A stretch of DNA of 64,000 nt from [Mycobacterium] fortunisiensis (GCF_019050325.1 NZ_VOMB01000006.1:194470-258469), one strand, 5' to 3'. Shown: positions 23,074-33,311, counted from the first letter of the stretch. The notes: a model not told the origin generated them from the sequence alone. Numbers and translations are program-made.

Positions 23074-24276
23074 TCACTGCCGCCTCAGCACCTGCAGCCG
23101 CCGGATCGCCTCATCGAGGGTGTCGTCGCGCTTACAGAAGGCGAAGCGCACCAGGTGATTCCACAGATCGGCCTGCGGTGCGGTACCGGATGTCGCCGGC
23201 AGCCCGGCTCCGACGGGCTCGCAGAACGCCGACATCGGGATCGCGGCCACCCCGGCCGTGTGGGGTAGCTCGGCGCAGAAGGCGGCGCTGTCGGAATAGC
23301 CCAGCGGCCGCGGGTCGGCGCACAGGAAATAGGTGCCGTTGCTGTCATGCACCTCGAAGCCGAGCTCGTCCAGTGCCGAGCCGAGTCGATCTCGCTTGGC
23401 CTGGAACGATTCTCGCAGCTCGGCAATCCAGCCGTCCTCATGGTCGAGGGCGTGGGCCACGGCCGGTTGGAACGGTCCGCCGCTGACATAGGTCAGGTAC
23501 TGCTTGGCCGCTCGCACCCCGGCGATCAGATCGGCCGGCCCGCAGGCCCAGCCGATCTTCCAGCCGGTGGCGTTGAACATCTTGGCGGCACTGGAAATCG
23601 TCACGGTGCGCCCAGCCATGCCCGGATATCCGGCCAGGGGGCGATGGCGGTGGCCGTCGAAGACCAGCTGCTCGTAGACCTCATCGGTGATCACCAGCAG
23701 ATCGTGTTCGATCCCCAGCGCGGCGATGGCCCGAAGCTCCTCATCGGAGGCCACCCCACCGGTGGGATTGTGCGGCGAATTGAGGATGAGCGCCTTGGTG
23801 TTCGGGGTGACGGCGCGGCGCAGCCCGTCGACGTCGATGGCGAACCCGCGCCCGCGGGCCACCAGGGGAACGGCCCGGCGCTGACAACCGGCCATGGCGA
23901 TCACCGGAGAGTAGGAATCGTAGAACGGCTCGATCACCAGCACGTCCGAGCCCGGCTCGACCAGGCCCAGGACCGACGCGGCAATGGCCTCGGTGGCGCC
24001 GGCGGTCACCAGTACCTCGGTGTCGGCGTCGTAATCGATGCCGTAGTGCCGCCGACGTTGCGCGGCGATCGCCTGCCGAAGCTCGGGGATGCCCAGGCCC
24101 GGCGGGTACTGGTTGTGTCCGTTGCCGATCGCGTGTTGCGCCACTTTGAGCATCTCGGCCGGACCGTCCTCGTCGGGAAATCCCTGCCCCAGATTCACCG
24201 CGCCCAGCCGCGCGGCCAGCGCCGACATCTCGGCGAACACGGTGACGGCATAGGGCCGCAGTCGGGCAACGGTCAT
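23074..24276 (-). CDS. dapC: Aminotransferase DapC-like (Rv0858c ortholog), N-succinyldiaminopimelate aminotransferase
   Basis: 400 residues from ATG 24276. PLP fold type I, class I/II: substrate and PLP motifs AGATEAIAASVLGL, LNSPHNPTGG, ITDEVYEQLVF and the Schiff-base lysine in SSAAKMFNATGWKIGW. It is annotated in M. tuberculosis as DapC of the lysine/diaminopimelate pathway, though the family also includes kynurenine-type aminotransferases. The position directly before the fadA/fadB block equals Rv0858c. The longer frame to 24315 has no ribosome site. Confidence 0.85.
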   Translation of the reverse strand: MTVARLRPYAVTVFAEMSALAARLGAVNLGQGFPDEDGPAEMLKVAQHAIGNGHNQYPPGLGIPELRQAIAAQRRRHYGIDYDADTEVLVTAGATEAIAASVLGLVEPGSDVLVIEPFYDSYSPVIAMAGCQRRAVPLVARGRGFAIDVDGLRRAVTPNTKALILNSPHNPTGGVASDEELRAIAALGIEHDLLVITDEVYEQLVFDGHRHRPLAGYPGMAGRTVTISSAAKMFNATGWKIGWACGPADLIAGVRAAKQYLTYVSGGPFQPAVAHALDHEDGWIAELRESFQAKRDRLGSALDELGFEVHDSNGTYFLCADPRPLGYSDSAAFCAELPHTAGVAAIPMSAFCEPVGAGLPATSGTAPQADLWNHLVRFAFCKRDDTLDEAIRRLQVLRRQ

Positions 24277-24331
24277 GCACCCAGAGGGTAGTGCGGGAAT
24301 GATCTGGAAGCCCAAGGTGCTTTAGAGCTGC

Positions 24332-25447
24332 GTGAGCACCCAGACTTTCCGGCTCGACGCCGATGCCGCCCTGCTGCAGCCCGTCCAGGTGGGCGACACC
24401 GCCGCGACCAACCGTCTGTTCATGGCGCCGCTGACCCGTTCTCGCGCCGATGCCGATGCCACCCCCTCGCCGCTGGCCGCGCGGTACTACGCGCAGCGGG
24501 CCGGCGCCGGGATCATCATCAGCGAGGCGACCGCCATCGCCGAGACCGCCAACGGTGCCTACCTGAACACCCCGGGCCTCTACACCGATCGTCATCAGGA
24601 TGCGTGGGCCGAGATCGCCGATGCCGTGCATGACGCGGGCGGCAAGATGTTCGTCCAGCTCTGGCACGTCGGCCGGATGGCGCATTCGGACATCAGCGGC
24701 TTTTCGCCGGTGGCTCCCTCGGCGATTGCGGCCGATGTGGTCACGCACACGCTCACCGGCAAGAAGCCCCTGGAAACACCGCGGGCGCTCGAGATCGATG
24801 AGATCCCGGCGATCGTGGAACAGTTTCGGGCCGCGGCGCGGCGGGCGATCGACGCCGGCATGGACGGGGTGGAGATCCACGCCGCCAACGGCTACCTGCT
24901 GCATCAATTCGCCTCCGACGTGGTCAACCAACGCACCGACGCGTATGGAGGTTCACCCGAGAACCGGGCCCGGTTGGCCGCCGAGGTCGTGGAGGCCGTC
25001 GTCGCCGAAATCGGCGCCGGACGCGTCGGCCTGCGCATCTCGCCCGGAAACCCGGCCGGTGACATGCGCGAGAACGACGCCACCGGTACCTACGAGGCGC
25101 TGCTGGAGCGGATCGCGCCGCTGGGCCTGGCCTATCTGCACGTGCTCATCGACCCGGCCACCCGCGACTTCGGCGTCATCCGCGCGCTGTGGACGGGGAC
25201 GTTCGTCTTGAACACCGGTCGCGCCACGGGCACCGATTTCTGCCAGTTGGAGAGCTACGCCGAGTGGGGTGCGATCAGTGCGGCCGCGGTGGGCCGGGCG
25301 TTTCTGGCCAACCCGGACCTGATCGATCGCCTGGTTCTGGGCGCCGAGCTCAACGAGCCCGACGTGTCGACCTTCTACGCGCCCGGTCCTGCGGGCTACA
25401 TCGACTATCCGACGTTGGCCGAGGTCGCGGAGCCGCGTTCGGCCTGA
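24332..25447 (+). CDS. Old yellow enzyme family alkene reductase (FMN)
   Basis: 371 residues from GTG 24332. OYE motifs: RLFMAPLTRSRAD, GAGIIISEATAIA, QLWHVGRMAHSD, the FMN/substrate site GVEIHAANGYLLHQF, the segment TDAYGGSPENRARL and the C-terminal NTGRATGTDFCQLES. It reduces activated C=C bonds of enones, maleimides or nitro compounds with NAD(P)H. It is inserted between dapC and fadA, where M. tuberculosis has nothing. Confidence 0.9.
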   Translation: MSTQTFRLDADAALLQPVQVGDTAATNRLFMAPLTRSRADADATPSPLAARYYAQRAGAGIIISEATAIAETANGAYLNTPGLYTDRHQDAWAEIADAVHDAGGKMFVQLWHVGRMAHSDISGFSPVAPSAIAADVVTHTLTGKKPLETPRALEIDEIPAIVEQFRAAARRAIDAGMDGVEIHAANGYLLHQFASDVVNQRTDAYGGSPENRARLAAEVVEAVVAEIGAGRVGLRISPGNPAGDMRENDATGTYEALLERIAPLGLAYLHVLIDPATRDFGVIRALWTGTFVLNTGRATGTDFCQLESYAEWGAISAAAVGRAFLANPDLIDRLVLGAELNEPDVSTFYAPGPAGYIDYPTLAEVAEPRSA

Positions 25448-25459
25448 CCCCCTGTGTCC

Positions 25460-25512
25460 AGTGGCCACTTATGGCACGCCGAATCCTCGGACGCGTGCCA
25501 TAAGTGGCCACT
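25460..25512. repeat. Perfect 19-bp inverted repeat hairpin
   Basis: Arms 25460-25478 and 25494-25512 (starting AGTGGCCACTTATGGC) are exact reverse complements around a 15-nt loop. There is no T tract. It lies between the OYE stop and fadA and could be a factor-dependent terminator, an mRNA processing hairpin or a dispersed palindromic repeat. Confidence 0.85.
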
Positions 25513-25556
25513 CGCGCATCTGCCGCAAGGAGATCGCAAGGAGATGCTGAGCACAG

Positions 25557-25576
25557 GCCCAACCAACGGGTTGGGC
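25557..25576. repeat. 8-bp inverted repeat in fadA leader
   Basis: GCCCAACC and GGTTGGGC pair around the loop AACG at 25557-25576, about 100 nt before fadA. This is a possible leader hairpin; no function is known. Confidence 0.5.
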
Positions 25577-25673
25577 GAGGCTGCTACGCTGCCGTTCAGA
25601 GGACTGCACCCGTCAGCGGGGCGGTTCCACAACCCAACCTGAACCTGAACGCCGATATGGCAGGGGAGCAGAC

Positions 25674-26885
<1,212 letters not shown>

Positions 26886-26900
26886 GGAGAGCGAAAAACA

Positions 26901-29048
26901 ATGGCTGAGAACACCATTCAGTGGGACAAGGATGCCGACGGCATCGTCACCCTGACGCTGGACGACCCGACCGGTTCGGCCAACGTGATGAACGAGCACT
27001 ACAAAGAATCCATGCACAATGCTGTAGAAAAGCTTGTCGCAGAACAGGATTCGATCACCGGCGTGGTGATCACCAGCGCCAAGAAGACCTTCTTCGCCGG
27101 CGGCGACCTCAAGGGCATGATGAACGTCGGTCCCGAGGATGCCGCGGCGTCGTTCGCCGAGGTCGAGTTCATCAAGGCCGACCTGCGCAAGCTGGAGACC
27201 CTGCCCAAGCCTGTTGTGGCCGCCATCAACGGCGCCGCGCTCGGCGGTGGTCTGGAGATCGCGCTGGCCTGTAACCACCGCATCGCCGCGGACGTCAAGG
27301 GCAGCCAGATCGGCCTGCCCGAGGTCACCCTGGGCCTGCTGCCCGGTGGCGGCGGCGTCACCCGCACCGTGCGCATGTTCGGTATCCAGAAGGCCTTCAT
27401 GGAGGTGCTGAGCCAGGGCACCCGGTTCAACCCGACGAAGGCCAAGGAGACTGGCCTGGTCGACGAACTCGTCGGTTCGGTGGATGAGCTGGTTCCGCGC
27501 GCGAAGGCTTGGATAAAGGCCAACCCCGAGGGCGGCACCCAGCCGTGGGATGTCAAGGGCTACAAGATCCCCGGCGGCACCCCGTCGACCCCGGCGCTTG
27601 CCGCGATCCTGCCGTCGTTCCCGGCGCTGCTGAAGAAGCAGCTCAAGGGCGCCCCGATGCCCGCCCCGCGGGCCATCCTGGACGCCGCTGTCGAGGGTGC
27701 GCAGGTCGACTTCGACACCGCGAGCCGCATCGAGAGCCGCTACTTCACCCAGTTGGTCACCGGGCAGACCGCCAAGAACATGATCCAGGCGTTCTTCCTG
27801 GACCTGCAGACGATCAACGGTGGCGGTTCACGTCCCGATGGCATCGCCAAGCAGGAGATCCGCAAGATCGGTGTGCTGGGCGCGGGCATGATGGGCGCCG
27901 GTATCGCCTACGTGTCGGCCAAGGCCGGCTACGACGTCGTGCTCAAGGACGTCACCATCGAGGCCGCCCAGAAGGGCAAGGCGTACTCGGAGGGCATCGA
28001 GGCCAAGGCGCTCAAGCGCGGCAAGACGACCGAAGAGAAGTCGGCGGCGCTGCTCGCCAAGATCACCCCGACGGCCGACCCCAACGATCTCAAGGGTGTC
28101 GACTTCGTGATCGAGGCCGTCTTCGAGGATCAGGACCTCAAGCACAAGGTCTTCCAGGAGATCGAGGACATCGTCGAACCCAACGCGCTGCTCGGCTCCA
28201 ACACCTCCACGCTGCCGATCACCGGTCTGGCCACCGGTGTGAAGCGCCAGGAGGACTTCATCGGGATCCACTTCTTCTCGCCGGTCGACAAGATGCCGCT
28301 GGTGGAGATCATCAAGGGCGAGAAGACCTCTGACGAGGCGCTGGCCCGGGTGTTCGACTACACCCTGGCGATCAAGAAGACCCCGATCGTGGTCAACGAC
28401 AGCCGTGGCTTCTTCACCAGCCGCGTGATCGGCACCTTCGTCAACGAGGCGCTGGCCATGCTGGGTGAGGGCGTCGAGCCGGCATCCATCGAACAGGCCG
28501 GATCGCAGGCCGGGTACCCGGCCCCGCCGCTGCAGCTGTCCGACGAGCTCAACCTGGAGCTCATGCACAAGATCGCTGTCGCCACCCGTAAGGGCGTCGA
28601 GGCTGCCGGTGGCACGCATGTGCCGCACCCGGCCGAGGCGGTCGTCGAGAAGATGATCGAGATCGGCCGCCCGTCCCGACTGAAGGGTGCCGGGTTCTAC
28701 GAGTACGCCGATGGCAAGCGCGTCGGCCTGTGGTCCGGGCTGAAGGACACCTTCAACTCGGGCAGCACGGACATCCCGCTGCAGGACGCGATCGACCGGA
28801 TGCTGTTCGCCGAGGCGCTGGAGACCCAGAAGTGCTTCGACGAGGGCGTTTTGACCTCGACCGCGGATGCCAACATCGGCTCGATCTTCGGCATCGGCTT
28901 CCCGGCCTGGACCGGTGGTGTGCACCAGTACATCGTCGGCTACGAGGGAGTTGGCGGTAAGGGCAAGGAAGGCTTCGTGGCCCGGGCCAAGGAGCTGGCC
29001 GCCAAGTACGGCGACCGTTTCCTGCCGCCCGCGTCGTTGGAGAGCTAG
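26901..29048 (+). CDS. fadB: Multifunctional beta-oxidation protein FadB (enoyl-CoA hydratase / 3-hydroxyacyl-CoA dehydrogenase)
   Basis: 715 residues, full length. The N-terminal crotonase domain has the oxyanion-hole motifs GGDLKGM and INGAALGGGLEIALACN. From about residue 310 the NAD-binding 3-hydroxyacyl-CoA dehydrogenase begins (IGVLGAGMMGAGIAYVSAKAG) with IGIHFFSPVDKMPLVEII, and a C-terminal helical dimer domain follows. It hydrates enoyl-CoA and oxidises the product, feeding FadA; together they form the trifunctional complex. Rv0860 ortholog. It is ended by a strong bidirectional terminator. Confidence 0.95.
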   Translation: MAENTIQWDKDADGIVTLTLDDPTGSANVMNEHYKESMHNAVEKLVAEQDSITGVVITSAKKTFFAGGDLKGMMNVGPEDAAASFAEVEFIKADLRKLETLPKPVVAAINGAALGGGLEIALACNHRIAADVKGSQIGLPEVTLGLLPGGGGVTRTVRMFGIQKAFMEVLSQGTRFNPTKAKETGLVDELVGSVDELVPRAKAWIKANPEGGTQPWDVKGYKIPGGTPSTPALAAILPSFPALLKKQLKGAPMPAPRAILDAAVEGAQVDFDTASRIESRYFTQLVTGQTAKNMIQAFFLDLQTINGGGSRPDGIAKQEIRKIGVLGAGMMGAGIAYVSAKAGYDVVLKDVTIEAAQKGKAYSEGIEAKALKRGKTTEEKSAALLAKITPTADPNDLKGVDFVIEAVFEDQDLKHKVFQEIEDIVEPNALLGSNTSTLPITGLATGVKRQEDFIGIHFFSPVDKMPLVEIIKGEKTSDEALARVFDYTLAIKKTPIVVNDSRGFFTSRVIGTFVNEALAMLGEGVEPASIEQAGSQAGYPAPPLQLSDELNLELMHKIAVATRKGVEAAGGTHVPHPAEAVVEKMIEIGRPSRLKGAGFYEYADGKRVGLWSGLKDTFNSGSTDIPLQDAIDRMLFAEALETQKCFDEGVLTSTADANIGSIFGIGFPAWTGGVHQYIVGYEGVGGKGKEGFVARAKELAAKYGDRFLPPASLES

Positions 29049-29070
29049 CCTCTAGCGCGAAAAGTCGCGA

Positions 29071-29104
29071 AAACCCCCAATTTCCATGGATTTTGGGGGT
29101 TTTT
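29071..29104. terminator. Strong bidirectional intrinsic terminator after fadB
   Basis: Arms AAAACCCCCAA (29071-29081) and TTGGGGGTTTT (29094-29104) are perfect complements with a 12-nt loop holding TCCATGGA. A runs on one side and T runs on the other let it work for fadB and for the convergent gene at 29140. Confidence 0.92.
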
Positions 29105-29139
29105 GCGTCTGTTCGGCACTGGTCAGGACGCACAGCCTC

Positions 29140-29562
29140 CTAATCCGCCACGTCGAAGGCCGCATGGACTTTCGTCGGGTTGACCCGCACCACGAGTTCG
29201 CCCGGAACCCCGTTGCGTCGGCCGAATTTTTCGGCGCGGTCGGCGCCCATGTACCGGCCGCCGATGCGGGTGGCGGTGGCGAGCAACTCGTCGGGATCTT
29301 CACTGATCGACGCGACGCCTTGAACTTGGACGAACGCGAACGGCGGGGTGTCGTCATGGATACACAGCACCACCCGCGGATCCCGGGCCAAAGCCCGCCC
29401 CTTGGCGGTGTCCTCGCCGGTGTTGAACACCAGTGCGCCGTCGTCCACCACGAACCACACGGGCGCGGCCAATGGTCGGCCGTCGGCCGCAACCCAACCC
29501 AGCACCGCAGTGCGGGTGCCTTCGGACAGAAAAGCGATCACATCCTCGGAAAGTTCGCCCAT
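29140..29562 (-). CDS. PPOX-class F420/FMN-dependent oxidoreductase
   Basis: 140 residues of split-barrel fold: LSEDVIAFLSEGTRTAVLGWVAADGRPLAAPVWFVVDDG and the strand KGRALARDPRVVLCIHDD typical of pyridoxamine-phosphate-oxidase-like proteins of the TIGR03618/F420 group in actinobacteria. The substrate is unknown. It is convergent with fadB across the shared terminator. Confidence 0.82.
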   Translation of the reverse strand: MGELSEDVIAFLSEGTRTAVLGWVAADGRPLAAPVWFVVDDGALVFNTGEDTAKGRALARDPRVVLCIHDDTPPFAFVQVQGVASISEDPDELLATATRIGGRYMGADRAEKFGRRNGVPGELVVRVNPTKVHAAFDVAD

Positions 29563-29739
29563 GCGGCCACGCTACGCCGGGCGCGACGGTCCGCGAGGTT
29601 GCCTCGAAGGGGGCCTGAGGAATGCAGGACTCGTGCACACGCACGGCCCCGCAGACTACGCACTTATAAGGGTGCGCTCCCCGTCGGTGACCGGCAGGCT
29701 GAGTTCAAAGGCCGGACGCTTCCCGAGAAAGGGGGCACA

Positions 29740-30405
29740 GTGGACGTCTATGAGGCGGTAACCACCCGGCGCGCGGTGCGCGGCTTCACCGATCAGCCCA
29801 TCCCCAAGGATGTGCTGCAGCGCGTCCTTTCGGCCGCCGCCTGGGCGCCGTCCGGATCGAACCTACAACCCTGGCACATCTTCGTGGTCACCGGCGAACC
29901 TCTCGCACGGCTCAAGAAGCTCGCCGTCGAGCGGGTGGCGGCCGGCGATGAGTGGGACGAGGCCGAGTACGTGATGTACCCGCCTGAGCTGATATCACCT
30001 TATGCCGACCGGCGATCCCAGTTCGGCAAGGAGCGGTACAGCGCGCTCGGCATCGCGCGCGAGGACTGGGAGGCGCGTCAGCGGGCCGCCATCGCGAACT
30101 GGGATGCCTTCGGCGCGCCCGCTGCCCTGTTCTGCTACATCGACCGTGACCTGGGCCGGCCGCAGTGGTCGGACCTAGGGATGTTTCTCCAGACGGTCAT
30201 GCTGCTGCTGCGGGCCGAGGGGTTGCACAGTTGTCCGCAGATGTCGTGGGCGAAAGTTCGCAAGACCGTCGCGCAGTTCGTCTTGCCCCCGGACGAGCTC
30301 ATGCTTTTCTGTGGCATGTCGATCGGGTACGAGGATCCAGCGGTCAACTACATCCGTACCGGCCGGGCCCCGCTGAACGAGACCGTCACGTTCATCGATG
30401 ACTAG
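29740..30405 (+). CDS. Nitroreductase family protein (FMN)
   Basis: 221 residues from GTG 29740, with GAAAGGGGG upstream. Nitroreductase motifs: VYEAVTTRRAVRGFTDQPIP (FMN phosphate Arg pair), AAWAPSGSNLQPWHIFVVTG, and LGMFLQTVMLLLRAEGLHSCPQMSW near the flavin. It reduces nitro groups or quinones with NAD(P)H; the natural substrate is unknown. A TATAAG at 29665-29670 is a possible -10. The longer frame upstream overlaps the antisense PPOX gene and is rejected. Confidence 0.87.
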   Translation: MDVYEAVTTRRAVRGFTDQPIPKDVLQRVLSAAAWAPSGSNLQPWHIFVVTGEPLARLKKLAVERVAAGDEWDEAEYVMYPPELISPYADRRSQFGKERYSALGIAREDWEARQRAAIANWDAFGAPAALFCYIDRDLGRPQWSDLGMFLQTVMLLLRAEGLHSCPQMSWAKVRKTVAQFVLPPDELMLFCGMSIGYEDPAVNYIRTGRAPLNETVTFIDD

Positions 30406-30410
30406 TCGGT

Positions 30411-31616
30411 TCAGTTCAATCGGGACGGCCAGTTCGGCAGCGGCATGGTGTCGTAGAGCCGCACGCCCTTGGTGTTGAGCCGGGCGAGGGTCTGGACGAT
30501 GCCCAAGGGCAGAAACGAGATCAACCGGCCTGTGCCCACGAGCGCACGGATACCCCAGCCACTGGTGGGCACCACGGTTTTCGCGTTCACCCGGGCCAGT
30601 TTTCGGCTGCCCACCACGGGCGCGAGCATCGTGCGTTCGTACGCGGCGAACGCGGCGGCGTAGTCGTCGCCGGCCCGCACCATTTCGGCGGCCAGCACAT
30701 AGGCGCCGTACACCGCCAGGCTGGTGCTGCCGCCCACGGCCGGGCCGGGGCAATAGCCGGCATCGCCGACGAGGGTCACCCGGCCGCGCGACCACGAGGT
30801 CATCTCCAACTGGGTGATGGCGTCGAAGTAGAAGGTCGGCGTCCGAGGTACCTCGTCGAGCCAGCGGTCCACTTCGGCGGCGGTGTGCTCGAATGCGGCA
30901 CGTAGTTGCGCTTTTTGGCGTTCGGCGTCGCGGTAGTCGTACTCCAGGGGTTGGTCGGGCCGGAAGATGAACACCGCGCGGGCGTCATCGAGGTGATCGG
31001 CGGTGTAGATCCCCGACATGTGGCCGGGCCGGAAATAGCCGGTCATCTCACCGTCGCGGGCAAACTCTCTCGGCACCGACACCACCGACAGGTATCCGCC
31101 GAGAAAGCGCTCGGAAACGTTGTCGCCGAACGTGAGTCGCCGCACCCCCGAGTGCAGGCCGTCAGCACCCACCACGATGTCGAAGCGGCGGGGCGCATGG
31201 TGTTCGAAGGTCACGTCCCCGTCGGGTGAGATTGCGGTGATCTGATCGCCGAAGAGGTACTCGACGTCGTCGCGGGTGGCGTTGTGGTAGATCTCGCTGA
31301 GGTCGTCGCGCATGATCTCGATGTGCCGGTCGGACATGGCGCCGATGATCTTGAGGTAGTCGAGGCGGGCCGGGCGGGATGCGCCGGGGGAGTGGATGAC
31401 CATCTGCGTGGTGCCGGTGGCGTGGGCCTCGATCTCGGGTAGCACCCCCATGCGTTCGGAGATCTCCATGGCGGGGCGAAACAGGTCGACGGCGTGGCCG
31501 CCGGTTTTGCGCAGGGCGGGGGCACGCTCGACGACGGTGACGTCGAATCCGTGCCGGGACAGCCAGAACGCGAGAACCGGGCCGGCGACGCTGGCTCCGG
31601 AGATGAGTACCTTCAT
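30411..31616 (-). CDS. FAD-dependent monooxygenase (aromatic hydroxylase type)
   Basis: 401 residues. FAD motifs: VLISGASVAGPVLAFWLSRHG (GxGxxG-like with Ser and Ala), FDIVVGADGLHSGVRRL (DG motif) and RVTLVGDAGYCPGPAVGGS (second GD motif). Such class A flavin monooxygenases hydroxylate aromatic or polyketide substrates, including drugs such as rifamycin or tetracycline in some cases. It is divergent from a TetR gene, with twin operators between them, so it is probably induced by its substrate. Confidence 0.9.
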   Translation of the reverse strand: MKVLISGASVAGPVLAFWLSRHGFDVTVVERAPALRKTGGHAVDLFRPAMEISERMGVLPEIEAHATGTTQMVIHSPGASRPARLDYLKIIGAMSDRHIEIMRDDLSEIYHNATRDDVEYLFGDQITAISPDGDVTFEHHAPRRFDIVVGADGLHSGVRRLTFGDNVSERFLGGYLSVVSVPREFARDGEMTGYFRPGHMSGIYTADHLDDARAVFIFRPDQPLEYDYRDAERQKAQLRAAFEHTAAEVDRWLDEVPRTPTFYFDAITQLEMTSWSRGRVTLVGDAGYCPGPAVGGSTSLAVYGAYVLAAEMVRAGDDYAAAFAAYERTMLAPVVGSRKLARVNAKTVVPTSGWGIRALVGTGRLISFLPLGIVQTLARLNTKGVRLYDTMPLPNWPSRLN

Positions 31617-31625
31617 GATCCGTTC

Positions 31626-31680
31626 CTTACTTAACGATCGGTAAGTGGTCCTGCCGTGAGCTTACCGATCGTTAAGTAAG
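31626..31680. promoter_or_regulatory. Twin TetR operators as a perfect 20-bp inverted repeat
   Basis: Arms 31626-31645 and 31661-31680 are exact reverse complements with a 15-nt spacer. Each arm is itself a near-palindrome (CTTAACGATCGGTAAG, one mismatch pair), so two dimers can bind. It lies between the divergent monooxygenase and TetR starts and overlaps both promoter regions. Confidence 0.88.
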
Positions 31681-31681
31681 T

Positions 31682-31687
31682 TAGGGT
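31682..31687 (+). promoter_or_regulatory. -10 box TAGGGT of leaderless TetR mRNA
   Basis: TAGGGT ends 6 nt before GTG 31694 and is directly flanked by the right operator arm. No Shine-Dalgarno is seen. Confidence 0.45.
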
Positions 31688-31693
31688 GGCCAC

Positions 31694-32236
31694 GTGGTCA
31701 AACCTGCGGACACCCGGCAGCGCATCCAGGACGTGGCGCGCGAGCTGTTCGCCGAGAAGGGCGTGCAGCGCACCAGCCTGCAGGACATCGCCGACCGCCT
31801 GGGCATCACGAAGCCGGCGCTGTACTACCACTTCCGCTCCCGCGAAGAGCTGGTCCGCAGCATCCTGGAACCTCTCATCGAAGAGGGCGAGGCCTTCCTC
31901 GCCGAACAGGAACGCAAACGCGGAGCCGATCGGGCGACCGCCCGCGAGCTGCTCGAGGGCTACTTCGACTTCCACTTCCGGCATCGCGCCGATCTCATCC
32001 TGATCGTCTCCGAGCTCACCGCGCTGGTCGATCTGGGTTTGATCGACCAGCTGCTGGCCTGGCGAGCCCGGCTCGGCGTGCTGGTTTTCGGCCGCCGGCC
32101 CACCCTCGAACAGTCCACCCGCGCCGTCATCGCCTTCGGCGGCCTGCAGGACTGCTGCCTGCAGTTCCCCGACGTGCCCTACACGCAGCTACGCCGGGCC
32201 ACCGTCGACGGCGCGATGTCCGCGCTGGGAATGTAG
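31694..32236 (+). CDS. TetR family regulator of the divergent monooxygenase
   Basis: 180 residues from GTG 31694: DTRQRIQDVARELFAEKGVQRTSLQDIADRLGITKPALYYHF is a complete TetR helix-turn-helix. The C-terminal domain (LLEGYFDFHFRHRADLILIVSELTALV) is the ligand and dimer part. By arrangement it represses itself and the monooxygenase via the twin operators 14-68 bp upstream. Confidence 0.92.
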   Translation: MVKPADTRQRIQDVARELFAEKGVQRTSLQDIADRLGITKPALYYHFRSREELVRSILEPLIEEGEAFLAEQERKRGADRATARELLEGYFDFHFRHRADLILIVSELTALVDLGLIDQLLAWRARLGVLVFGRRPTLEQSTRAVIAFGGLQDCCLQFPDVPYTQLRRATVDGAMSALGM

Positions 32237-32250
32237 TTTCGGCGTCTGGG

Positions 32251-32838
32251 TCAAAAGTTCCGGACGAACTGGTAGAACCGCGCCACGTTCGCCCCGTTGT
32301 GATCCATCGCCGGCTCGTCCCCGCTGGACAGCAGGGTCCAACCGGCGCTGAAACGTCGCTGTACCTCCTCGAACCCGATGCCGGGAACGCCGGTCATGCC
32401 GCCGGGGATGAATGCCACGATCAGCAGAAGTGCGCCGGGGGCGGCGACGGCGCTGACCTCGGCGACGTAGGCGTCACGGTCGGCGGCGCTCATCCCGTGC
32501 AGGCAGCCGCTGTCGATGATGAGCCCGAACCCCGCCCCGACACCCGATGAACTCAGTTGTGTCACATCGGCTTTGGCGAACACGACGGGCAGGCCACCAG
32601 CCTTGGCCCGGGCCTTGGCCAGCGGCTTGTCGATGTAGTCGACACCGGTGACGTGCCAACCGTGCCTGGCCAGGTACACCGCGTTGTCCCCGGTGCCGCA
32701 CCCCAGGTCGAGGGCTGTAGTGGGAGTCAGGGTGCCGCCTTCGACCAGATTCGTCAGGCTCTGTGCCAGCGGATGACCGTCCCAGGGCGTGAAACCGAGC
32801 CGGTACAGCCACCGGAACAGCCGTTGCCGCGAGCTCAT
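32251..32838 (-). CDS. Class I SAM-dependent methyltransferase
   Basis: 195 residues. SAM motif I is ALDLGCGTGDNAVYLARHGWHVTGVD, the post-I acidic residue is D in GVDYID, and motif IV is LIIDSGCLHGM. The fold resembles thiopurine-methyltransferase-like and ubiE-like enzymes; the substrate is unknown. The gene starts 4 bp after the PPOX gene on the same strand, so the two are cotranscribed. Confidence 0.85.
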   Translation of the reverse strand: MSSRQRLFRWLYRLGFTPWDGHPLAQSLTNLVEGGTLTPTTALDLGCGTGDNAVYLARHGWHVTGVDYIDKPLAKARAKAGGLPVVFAKADVTQLSSSGVGAGFGLIIDSGCLHGMSAADRDAYVAEVSAVAAPGALLLIVAFIPGGMTGVPGIGFEEVQRRFSAGWTLLSSGDEPAMDHNGANVARFYQFVRNF

Positions 32839-32842
32839 GGCG

Positions 32843-33268
32843 TCACAACGACCCCAGGTCGGCGGACAGCCAGTGCTCGGGCTCGAAGTAGATCGCCACG
32901 TTCTCGCCGTGCTCGCGCCGCGAGAACTCCAGATACGGTTCTACCTTTTCGGGAGCCAGGTAGCGCTTGGTCATCTCGACCAGCTGCTCGTCGGTGCTGG
33001 GCTCGATGCGGGTCACCGCACCGTCGACGGCCACGTAGCGCACCGTCGGCTCCAGACGCTCGACCATCAAGGTCAAATGGCCGGCGGCCTCGATCAGCCG
33101 GTGCTTGCGTGAGCCGGCACCGGTCAGCACCCACGGTTCTCCGCCGGGGCTGTACTGGTACCAGATCGGCACGGTCAGCGGGCCGCGCTTGTCGCCGGCG
33201 AACACCGACAGCGCGGCGATGTGCGGCTCGGCCAGAAACTGTTCGCGTTCTTCTTTGGAGAGGGCCAT
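32843..33268 (-). CDS. PPOX-class pyridoxamine-phosphate-oxidase-like protein
   Basis: 141 residues from ATG 33268 (the long upstream frame is antisense to the LLM gene and rejected). Split-barrel motifs: LSKEEREQFLAEPHIAALSVFAGDKRGPLTVPIWYQY, KHRLIEAAGHLTLMVERL, VRYVAVDGAVTRIEPSTD. It is probably an F420- or FMN-binding reductase of unknown substrate. It is divergent from an F420-type oxidoreductase 57 bp away. Confidence 0.82.
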   Translation of the reverse strand: MALSKEEREQFLAEPHIAALSVFAGDKRGPLTVPIWYQYSPGGEPWVLTGAGSRKHRLIEAAGHLTLMVERLEPTVRYVAVDGAVTRIEPSTDEQLVEMTKRYLAPEKVEPYLEFSRREHGENVAIYFEPEHWLSADLGSL

Positions 33269-33311
33269 GAAAACCAGGCTAGTCCCGGTACCGTGACGGG
33301 GGTCGGAGTCG

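Noticed and set aside
29086-29739. Long N-terminal extension of the nitroreductase
   Set aside because: It is antisense to the PPOX gene and the real GTG has a good ribosome site at 29740.
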